A DNA stretch of 64,000 bases from Annona cherimola (taxonomy: Eukaryota > Streptophyta > Magnoliopsida > Magnoliales > Annonaceae). Positions 1-8,647 of this stretch are shown here, piece after piece (position 1 is the first letter of the stretch; each line of letters opens with the position of its first letter). The stretch covers positions 53,735,563-53,799,562 of the forward strand of contig CM059972.1 in NCBI GenBank assembly GCA_030490835.1, written 5' to 3'. The position numbers and the translations under genes are program-made. The notes below the pieces were generated by a model that was not told the DNA's origin, searched no databases, and was given only the letters and a program-made list of their open reading frames with translations.

Positions 1-2194
1 AATTTTTTATGGATGATTAAAAATTCATGATGGACATGATGAGTGGGTTAAGATGTGATAAAAATTACAAATCAAAGGTCAAGATGGAACTTCAAAACAA
101 GATCAAAAAGTAGCTAACTTTTTAATAATTCTACTTTTGACTTTTTAAATAAAATAAATAATAAAAAAATAAAAAAATAATTAAAAGGCAGCTGCTGCAG
201 GGGCTGGATCAGGCTAGGGTGGCTGGAGGCTTGACCAAGATCAATGGTCATTAATCATCATCATCTTTAATCAATGGCTAAGATTAATTTAGCCTAATTT
301 ATTAATTTTAAAAATTAAAAAAATAGGTAAAAAATAAGGCTGCATAGGGGGGCTGGAGCAGGCCTAGGGTGGGCAGCACATGGCTCAAAGCATTTTTTAA
401 AAATTAAAAATAAATACCAATTTATAATTAAATACCTCAAAGCTAGGGGTAAATTCAAAATTCTTGAAAAATGCAACCCTATAAATAGGGCAGCAGGGAG
501 AATGTCCAAGGGAATCAAATCTAAGCTCCACTTGAGCCATTCCAAGCCCCCAAACCATTCCACATGTCCAAGGAAAGAAGGGAGTAAGTTAGAGAGAGAA
601 AGTGTGAGAAAAAGAGGCGTATCTCCACTTCGGGTAAGTGATTTCTACCCAAATTTCTTTTGGATGTTAAGTAGGGTAAAAAAATTCTTAGATAATTCCT
701 AAACATGAAAAAATAAATATAGATATAATGCTTAAATGGAATTATGCCAAAACATCAAAAATTTGGAGCGAAGATAGGGTATTCGGGAAGATATCATATG
801 ATATGTGAAAATAATACTCAAAAATTAATAAATGATCATTTGGGATGTATGATTATGATACATATGATGTTGAAATGATGATATATTAATTTCATCATTT
901 TTGAAATTAAGGATTATGCTTAAGTGAATTTATGTTGATTTTTAGTATATGGAGAAAATAATTTTTTTCGCCAAGTAAATGATGATAAATTCAAAATGTA
1001 TGAAATGTCCTATGATATACTAGGCATAAGCTATGTCATGGTATTTTTTATTTTTGGAAAAAATACCAATTTTTAGAACCCATGAACAGTAACCCACGTC
1101 TCTGTGAACAGTAACCTCGGATGAACACTAACTGCTACAGTAAATGGCTACAGTGATGTGCTACAGTACAACGTGATTTGGGAGAAAATTTGAGATTAAT
1201 ATTTAAATATAAAGATAGAAATTTTGAGGAACCTATGGATAAAAATATCCTTATAATGAAATAATGTCCAAATATTATAGAGCATGCATGGGAAGCAGCT
1301 TGAATAGAAGAAATAAATTTATTCTTTTTCCTTGAATTAGAAAAGGAAAAGAGAAGGTCGAAGACACCCACTAAGAAGTAAGCAAGTTATATGTTTTGCA
1401 AATTATTTCTAAAATACTTGAAATTGTTTGTGAATTGCTTTATGAAATTTATTTAAGGTTGGTCATATCTATAACTGCTTTACATGACCTGAAATTTGTT
1501 TTGTTAAATTATTTATTAAATGCTTTTTATGAAATTGTTTATGATTTGCAAATATCATGCCGACATGTGTATGTAAATGAGCATGTGCACGAGGAATAGG
1601 CCTTAGTTAAGGTAGTAAGCGGACCGGATGTCCCCCTCACTATCGCCAAGTTGCTTATATAGACCCAGGCCGGCGGCGACCTCCCTAAGATGGGAGCATG
1701 TATGGGATGGGCGTCTAGCTAGCGTCGTATCCAAAGGAATGTCATGAATGCTATGTATGCATTGCATTTGCATTTTATGAAATGCATAAAAAAAATGATT
1801 GAAAAATTATGTATGGCTTGCTTACTGAGTATTATTACTCACCCATGCTTTTTCAACAACAGACAGGAAATGATGATGAAGGCAGCATGCCAAGTGTTAT
1901 GTAGTTTTGATATAAATGTTGTATATGTGCATATTTATGTAAAGACAATGATGTTAATTTGGAGATGGAAATGACTATTTTATTCCAATGAAAGTGTTTA
2001 TGGAATAGTTTTGGGTTATAACTGTGATATGAGAAAATATTTCATGTTGGATGAATAATGAAAATTTTCCTTGTATTGATGATATATGTAAAAAAAATCC
2101 TGCCGTGTGATCAGGGCAACAATCCTGAGTCACGTTTATCAATTAAAACGATCCCGGAGTAAGGCTTCTAGGCACCTCGGTTCGGGGCGCCACA
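1..2194 (+). repeat. 5' LTR of the chromovirus, truncated by window edge
   Basis: Base 1 aligns to base 16240 of the 3' LTR, so about 370 bases are missing on the left. The two copies stay alignable to their shared end GGCGCCACA (here ending at 2194). They differ by scattered substitutions and by indels, notably in a short-repeat stretch at 1080-1175 (repeats of the type GCTACAGTA) that is shorter in the 3' copy at about 17315-17370. The small ORFs inside it are chance ORFs. Confidence 0.92.
480..487 (+). promoter_or_regulatory. Candidate TATA box of the 5' LTR
   Basis: TATAAATA follows CAACCC and precedes GGGCAGCAGGG. The same site is kept in the 3' LTR at 16719-16726. It is the only good TATA box in the LTR and lies upstream of a purine-rich stretch, which fits the U3/R boundary. 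That it drives transcription is inference. Confidence 0.5.
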
Positions 2195-2199
2195 GAAGT

Positions 2200-2211
2200 T
2201 GGTATCAGAGC
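2200..2211 (+). promoter_or_regulatory. Primer binding site, initiator-Met tRNA
   Basis: TGGTATCAGAGC lies 5 bases after the LTR end and is the standard complement of the 3' end of plant initiator methionine tRNA. It primes minus-strand DNA synthesis. It fixes the LTR/internal boundary and the plus orientation. The stretch 2212-2527 after it is an untranslated leader in which I see nothing else. Confidence 0.9.
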
Positions 2212-2527
2212 ATGGATTGGTAAATAGGCAAAAAAGGAAAGAAATGATCAAGCTAAAATACATGAAATCATGATTATGATTGATTTATTTATTATTGATG
2301 ATTTATATGTAGATGACAGATAAAGGAAAGACTCCACTAAGTGCAAGGGAACAGGTACATAAGGCTAAGTCAGCCTATGTACAAAAAGTTTGACTTATAA
2401 ATGATTTGCTAATGATTTATGATAATTTATGTGAATCATGTGATCCTATGACTATGTGTTTTCATCCGACTAAGTATATCGTGATAAATATTGATGTTAC
2501 GCTAATGAATATTTTATGAATTTGAAA

Positions 2528-2662
2528 ATGCTGCTTACCAGATCTAAAGGAAGAGACAACGAAGGAAAGGCCCCAATGGAAGAATCGGTTGATCAAATAT
2601 GGGGCGAAGCTAGTAAAAGAACTTATCGGGCTAAATCCGAGGAGCAATCCTTTAGGACCCGC
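2528..2662 (+). pseudogene. gag: gag N-terminal part of the chromovirus, split by insertion
   Basis: An ATG at 2528 opens a frame beginning MLLTRSKGRDNEGKAP, comparable in position and character to the gag start of the second chromovirus at about 45303 (minus strand). The frame runs to 2662, where the nested element at 2663 breaks it. If the nested element and one copy of its target duplication are removed, the frame continues without a shift into 11360 onward. The insertion therefore landed inside a coding frame. I chose this ATG because it is the first one after the leader in the frame that joins gag. Confidence 0.7.
2658..2662. repeat. Target site duplication CCCGC, left copy
   Basis: CCCGC directly precedes the left LTR of the nested element (TG at 2663). 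It recurs at 11355-11359 directly after the right LTR. A 5-base duplication is usual for Ty3/gypsy integrases. Confidence 0.9.
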
Positions 2663-2814
2663 TGATGCGCACCAAGTGCTTGTCGTTAAGAGCACTGTGA
2701 TCACCAGTTTAATTAAAATTAACCGAAACACATTAAAGCTACCACTATGCGGATGATAGTATAGAATAATGGTGAGTCGGGTCGAATCCACAGAGAGGCT
2801 ATATATTTTGAAAT

Positions 2815-3075
2815 ATTTTAAGCAAAAATAAAAGAGAAAAGTGAAAAAAGGTGCAGAGAAGAGAAAGAAAGAAATTAGTGAAAAAGAAATTAGAGAGAGA
2901 AGAAAGAAGAGAGAGAAAGAGACGTTAGAGAGAGAAGAAAAGAGAAAATAGAAGAAATTAGAGAGAGAAGAAAAAGAAATTAGAGAGAGAAGAAAGGAGA
3001 ATTAGAAAGAGAAAGAAAGAAGAGAGAGAAAGCAGATAAATAAGAGAAAGAAATTAGAGACAGAGAAAGGAAAGG
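2815..3075. repeat. GA-rich low-complexity tract in left LTR
   Basis: Irregular GAGAGAAGAAAG-type repeats on the plus strand, so CT-rich in the element's own sense. The equivalent tract in the right LTR is at about 8818-9080 and differs in repeat number, as expected of slippage. Confidence 0.85.
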
Positions 3076-3450
3076 AGAAATTACAATTAACTAAAAATTA
3101 AATCTAAACTAGGACAGTAATTAAAAGACTACAGAAGTAAAAATTAATCTACGAAAACAGGAATGAAAATTGCATTAAATGTAATTTGAAAATTACAATG
3201 CATAAAGCGGTAAATCTAGGCTAAATATTACAAATCTAAAATTAACAACTACAAAGAATTAAAGAAAAACTATAATTAACAGAAAATTTATTTACCCCAA
3301 TTCTTGCTCGAAAAACCACTCTCTTTGAGAAGCAATCCAAGCCCTTAGAGCTTTTTCTCACTTGGCAAAGGTCCCACCTAAATGGGCCCCACTTCAAGTG
3401 ATGGGAGAGTTGTGTTTGTGGGTTCTTTTTCTAGGTGGGAGAGACCCTCC

Positions 3451-3457
3451 TTTTATA
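3451..3457 (-). promoter_or_regulatory. Candidate TATA box, left LTR of non-autonomous element
   Basis: On the minus strand this reads TATAAAA followed by GGAGGGTC. It is kept at 9459-9465 in the right LTR, which is the copy that would promote transcription of the element. The stretch downstream in the minus sense becomes pyrimidine-rich, in keeping with a 5' leader. Confidence 0.5.
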
Positions 3458-5410
3458 GTTGCGGAGCACCCCCTTGGGAAGTTCTAGGAATCGATGTGGG
3501 ATTCCCATTCTAGCAGCTACTGTAGCTGCTCTCTGTTGCTTCTCCACTTGCCGCGTGAACTAGATGGCCAATGCAAACTGAAATTATGTTTAATTTGCTT
3601 GAATCTATTGCAACTGGAGAGAAGACTAGAAACTTTGTGTTACTGAAGTAGATGGAAGGGTTCGATCGATGGTTGAATGGAATGAAAGCTTCAAGACTGA
3701 CGGGTTTTGCTGGATGCGGAAGAAGAGAAAAGCAGCTGCTTGTACTTGGTGATCGAAGAGCAGCTGCTCGGAACAAAGGAAGAACGGCCGATGCTGCTAG
3801 GTGGTGGGATGCGTTGACTGCTGCTGTTTTGGAGGTCTAATGGAGTTCAGACATTTGGATTTTGGGGCTTCAAATTTAATCGCAAATTTTTAATGGAGAT
3901 AGCTGCTGCTCGGTGGAGAAGCAAGGTGCGATCATTGCTTTGCCCAAATATTTGATCCCCATTGTCATGGCTGGACGGTTTTCCGGTTGGGGCTTATTTC
4001 TCTGGGTTGCAGGTTGATGGGGTGAAGATGCGGTGGGATTTTTGTTGCCGTTTGATGCAATTGAAGCTCTGCTTGAAAATAAGAAAGGGGCGGAAGGATT
4101 TGGAGAAGATGGAGGACGGGTTGCGTCATCTGGTCGGATAGGGTGCGACCATGACCAAAGCTTGGCGAATATGGGATGCTTGCTAGAGACGAATGGGTCG
4201 AGATGCTGGAGATGTAGCCGCTCAATCGACGCCGGAGAAGGAGCACATGCGACTGGGTAGCCGGATCAATTAGAGACTGGGATTTTGCTGTTTCGGTTGA
4301 TTGGATTTGGGGCCGGCCCAAATTTCCGGTTCATGGCTGAATTTCCATGGTGCTAAAATGGTTTTTGGAGTTACAGAGGAAGGAAGCTGAAAGGCATGAA
4401 AAACTGGCTGCAGGGTTCGGAGGATTTCGGCTACAATCGCGGGTTCAACAGCAGGCCTACGGCTTGGTTTTTTCTTTTTCCTTTTCTTGAGAATTAAGTG
4501 CTGCCGATTTTCGGTGTTGAACAGAGGTTGTGACCGACTTGGAGAAGACAGGCTACCTGCTTGCCTGTTGAGAATTGAAGATGTAGAGATGGGTTTTGGT
4601 TGAAAGGGCTGCTCGATCTTTTGAGCTCGCTGCTATGGAATTGGGGGGTTAGCTGAATTGATCGTGCGGCAGCTTGGATTTATGTCCGGAAGCAAGATTT
4701 AACAGTGGGTCTGGGAGGCATGGTTGCAATGGGTTGTAGGAGGTTTTCGGATTTAGAATACGAAAATAATAATAAGAAAGGTTGCCGGTCGGTTTCAGGG
4801 AAGGCAGCTGCTTGAGAACGGCGCTGCTGTTTTGACTGCAGGTTTAGGCGTTTGGAAATGGAGGCTGGCCGAAGGTGGATTGGGGAAGATGGAGTTGCAG
4901 CCGTGATTCAGGTTGGGCGATTTGGGGGTGATGGAGCACTAAACAGATGCTCCGGCGGTGTATGGTCGCGTGTACTCATGCAGCAGGCAAAAACGTAGAT
5001 TTTTAATAAGTTTTATCAAAATAATTTTAATAAGCTTTCTGATATTTTTAATTTACTTTTTAGCCCTTTTTGAATTTATTTATTTCTTTTTTTTCTTATC
5101 TTAAGATGTTACAATAGTTTGCTTTATAACCATATTTTAGATTATATTTATAATCGTATGTATGAATTTTCCAATTAGATGGTTTTATAATTTTACCCAT
5201 ATTTCAACGTTAAAATTTTCTAGGGGATTTGAGTCATATTTTTATATTTTTAAGAATGTTATAAAATGACCCATTTTATAGCAAAATCAAAGATGTTATC
5301 AAAATCATGATTTTCATAAAATTTCACTTAAAACATGCATCTAATTAACATTTTAATATTTTCTTGTGTGAATTTAACATGAAATTAAATGAAAATTTAT
5401 AGAATTATCA

Positions 5411-5427
5411 CACCCCCTAACTTAAAC
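5411..5427 (-). promoter_or_regulatory. Polypurine tract of the non-autonomous element
   Basis: On the minus strand the sequence just before the LTR reads AAGTTAGGGGGTG. A purine run touching the LTR primes plus-strand synthesis, so this marks the 3' end of the interior and confirms minus orientation. Confidence 0.75.
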
Positions 5428-6443
5428 ATTTCTAGTCCCTTAGCAATGGAAATAGTTTAATGTATATAATTCTTTTTTTTACTATTTTTTTTTAAAAAAT
5501 CTAAGTGCACTGCTATTAATGATAGTAAGCTTAGAAGTAAATTTTTATTAGTTAACATAAGTAAAAATTTCTCATGATGCATATAAAAGATTATAGCACG
5601 TGTATACGTGTACTAATGAACAAATGGGCATTTGATAAATAAGTTATTTTCAACTCATCCAATCTAAGTAATATTTATATCAAAATTATAATAGTGACAG
5701 TTAAAATTTTTTATCTTCAACATTTTTTTCTTCCCCTCACTATATTTCAGGATATCTGGGGTTTTCCTCTTTTTTCTTTATTTATTGATTTATTTATTTT
5801 TATTTTCCCCTCACCATATTTCAGGGTATCTGGGGATCTATATATATATATCTATATATTTTACTAGCAACTATCAATTGTAATGATATTAAATGTTACT
5901 TGCTTGGATGAGAAAGAAAAATTATATTATCATGATGCCCACAAAGTTCATTGGCGTGTAAGTGCAATTAGTGCTAATAAAATTTTAAAAACACGATGAA
6001 AATATTTTTACCAATATAACTAATTATAGTTTTCTTCTTCACTTACTACCAAGCATAGAAAGTGCACTTTGATTTATCTCTATGTTTTTGTAAAATATAT
6101 ATATATATTTTCTATATATATATATTTTTAAATTTTTTTTTATTTATATATATTTTTTAATTTATTATTATTATTATTATTATTTTTAAATCAAGTTAAA
6201 CAAACCAGATCCCCCAACTTAAATATCGCTATCTTTAATAAACACGCACAAAATATAAATTTATGAAAATAAGATAGCAGGGAAAGAGATAACCTGGGGT
6301 GTAATGATCTGATTAAATTGCTGCACTTTCACCTACAAAAAGAAAAAACAAACTAACGGAAAAAAGAGATATATATACACATGTTGGGTTGCCTCCCAAC
6401 CAGCGCTAAGTTTTACGTCTTCAGCCAGACATAATAATTCATG
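5428..6443 (-). other. Non-coding 3' interior of the non-autonomous element
   Basis: AT-rich sequence with no coding frame. In minus sense it holds, in order, the Athila-type post-pol box, AT microsatellites (about 6098-6190 and 5838-5862) and two copies of a CCTGAAATATGGTGAGG-type motif (5807-5835 and 5732-5760). The same motifs appear in the same relative order in the Athila element (19698-19728, then 22143-22225). Confidence 0.6.
6384..6412 (-). other. Athila-type post-pol box in the non-autonomous element
   Basis: On the minus strand this reads AACTTAGCGCTGGTTGGGAG followed by GCAACCCAA. The Athila element has ACTTAGCGCTGAATGGGAGG followed by CAACCCA at 19700-19727, just after its pol end. 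Boxes of this wording follow pol in Athila-type plant elements, from my knowledge of the family. Its function is unknown to me. Confidence 0.7.
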
Positions 6444-8188
6444 TTATCCAATTCCTGCTCTGTTAAAATTTTTAATACTGTGTAGATTATTTATTATTTT
6501 CATATATTCATGCTCAAGAGTTGTAAAGATTAATGAGTTATCAATAACATTCAATATGAAACATTCTTTGATTTGATCTAAATTATTCAAATTTATTGAA
6601 CTATTACCTAATGGGAGCATGATTTTATTTTGGGTTAAACAGGGTTCCGTTTGAATACTCAACTCTTTGAGAAATTGCTTATAATTTGGAATATATTGAA
6701 TAACATCAAGGAGTGAAATTTTAATTTGAACCTGTTCAAACATTTGAATCATCTCTTCCTTTTTCATTAATTCTTCTATGCTAATGAGCTCTTCTTTAAA
6801 AGTACTTGAAATAAAAGGTATGTACTTCTTAAAATTTTCTTCAATAATTTCATTTTCATCTCCCCCCAACTTATCCTCAATAAATTCTTTATTTCTCACC
6901 TCATCATCAATTTGGTTATGATCTATATCATTCATTTGAAACCTAATATAACTATTATCAATCTCCTCAATATTTTCTTGATCTTTTTCTTCTTCAAATT
7001 TATCATTAATTAATTTTTCATTGTTTTCTATCATATTTTCTTTATTATGAAGAGAGAAATTCTCATTAAGTTTATGACATGAGAAACCGTCACTACATAA
7101 TGTTTTAATTATTACCAAATTTTCAGACAATAGATTTTCTGATAGTAATTGATCTGATTGAGTTTGATAATCAAAATGATTTATTGGAGTGATAGTTGAT
7201 TCATTAGGTTCCTCCCCACATAATGTATCAATATATTCATCATTTATTTTCAAATTGTCTTTCTTTTGACCTAGCTTTTGTTTGTTAAGGTATTCAGCTT
7301 CTAAAGTATTTGGAAATGCTAAGTCTACTATTTCATTTTCAAAATATGGATTTTCTAATGGTATCGAATCTAAGTGAGTTTGAAAATTCGAATGATCAAC
7401 TAGATTATCAATTTGGTCAGTATAAAATTCCTCTTCTCCTCTCTTCTTCATGGCTACTATTACATGATCTGCATGATCTGTCGTCTTAGAAAATAATTTT
7501 TGGTCGAAAAGGATCTGTTGATCTAATCTTTCGAATCCTCCTTCTAAGTCATCTAAGTGAGGAGATTGTTGATAATCTACTTGATCTGATGAAAAATTTG
7601 AAAGGTCCTCTTGTGGAGGAGTCAAGTGCAAATATATATTTTTATAATGTTCAACTCGATTTAGGTACTCTAAAAATTTATTTTCTATGGTTTGAAAGCC
7701 ATCGAGAAAAAAAATTTTAGTTCTTCAATTTCCTCATTATAATTATAAGTTTGATGAGAAGATTGGTTTGTAGGTTGAGGTGATGAAAAATTTTCTTCAG
7801 GATATGCAGACGGCCCATATGTATTTTCATAATGATTAGATTGATATTGATAATTTGAAAATTGACTTTGCTCAGGTGACCACTGGGTTTGTAGATATGG
7901 AGGGTAGGGTTGCATTTGTTGGTTTGTCCAAGAAGTATTAGGACAATTCATCCATTCTGAGTTATATGTATGTGAAAATGAATTGTAATCAGGTGTAGGG
8001 AACTTATGAAAATTTTGAACTTGTTCTTGATATGGTAAAAATTGAGTCTCATTAGGATATGTCGTTTGAAAAGGAATCAATGTATTTAAGAATGAACTGT
8101 TTGAGTTTTGATAGGCAAGTAAATCATTAAGCTTTTGGTTTAATTCTTCTAACTTACCTAACTACTGATCAATAAAATTCATATCCAT
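6444..8188 (-). pseudogene. gag-like ORF of the non-autonomous element (one stop, one frameshift)
   Basis: An ATG at 8188 (minus strand) opens a frame with an early in-frame TAG at 8162-8164. It then runs openly to an A8 homopolymer at 7707-7714, where one base shifts the frame, and continues as a 395-codon open stretch, 7631-6444. The N-terminal part is Gln/Asn/Tyr/Pro-rich (FSNYQYQSNHYENTYG). The C-terminal part is strongly acidic and ends with an Athila gag-like segment, FEQVQIKISLLDVIQYIPNY, at about residues 298-317 of the 395. In Athila this segment precedes the protease; here no protease or RT follows. The long open stretch suggests it was under selection until recently. A working structural role is inference. 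The alternative is a decaying Athila gag remnant. Confidence 0.62.
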
Positions 8189-8623
8189 TCTTTAATTTTA
8201 GTTTTTTTTTAAATCTAATTAGTATCTTTTTTTTAATTAGTAATTCATTTACTGAGAATAACTATGGTGTAATTAAATTCTATAACACTTCCTTTGGTCA
8301 GCCAGGTAAGAGGTGGGAGTGTGGGAGGCTCTCCTTGTATTCACAAGGTCCTAATTAAATAACCATAGATCCACTTAGGCATTTGCCTTTAAACCTCTAG
8401 CCTAGACACCAACCTCCAGTTGTCACATAGAAATTTAATTAGACCGAAGGTCTACTCAATAAATGTTCACTAATTAAAATTGGGAAAGGATCGAAATTGG
8501 TAATCTAAAGTTCAAGTGCAATAAGTAAAAAAGCAAATAAATAAAGCAGTAAAGATTATACTATTGAAAGTAAGTAAAGCAAATTTAAAGTAACTAATAA
8601 AACAATTCAAACCTCAATACGCC

Positions 8624-8641
8624 TCCCCGGCAACGGCGCCA
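8624..8641 (-). promoter_or_regulatory. Primer binding site, tRNA-Asp type
   Basis: The plus strand reads TCCCCGGCAACGGCGCCA, identical to the 3' end of plant tRNA-Asp. On the element's own minus strand this is the complementary primer site, beside the right LTR. Athila-type elements commonly use this site. 8189-8623 between ORF and primer site is leader with no recognisable feature. Confidence 0.85.
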
Positions 8642-8647
8642 AAAACT

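Larger units (their letters stand above)
2663..5410 (-). repeat. Left LTR (3' LTR in element sense) of the non-autonomous element
   Basis: It begins TGATGCGCACC and ends GAATTATCA, with the usual TG and CA ends. It matches 8648-11354 along its length with few differences. The main one is a segment at about 5070-5150 that is absent from the right copy. It contains a GA-rich tract (about 2815-3075) and, on the minus strand, a TATA box at 3451-3457. The ORFs on both strands at 3510-4321 repeat in the other LTR and are not taken as genes. Confidence 0.93.

Noticed and set aside
3510..4321. Overlapping ORFs of 62-118 codons on both strands, repeated at 9518-10329
   Set aside because: They lie in the paired LTRs of the non-autonomous element and repeat because the LTR repeats. 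Both strands are open in the same place, which fits GC-richer non-coding sequence better than genes.
8624..8641. Sequence identical to the 3' end of a tRNA-Asp
   Set aside because: Only the last 18 bases match and no cloverleaf is present. Its place beside an LTR makes it a primer binding site, not a tRNA gene.
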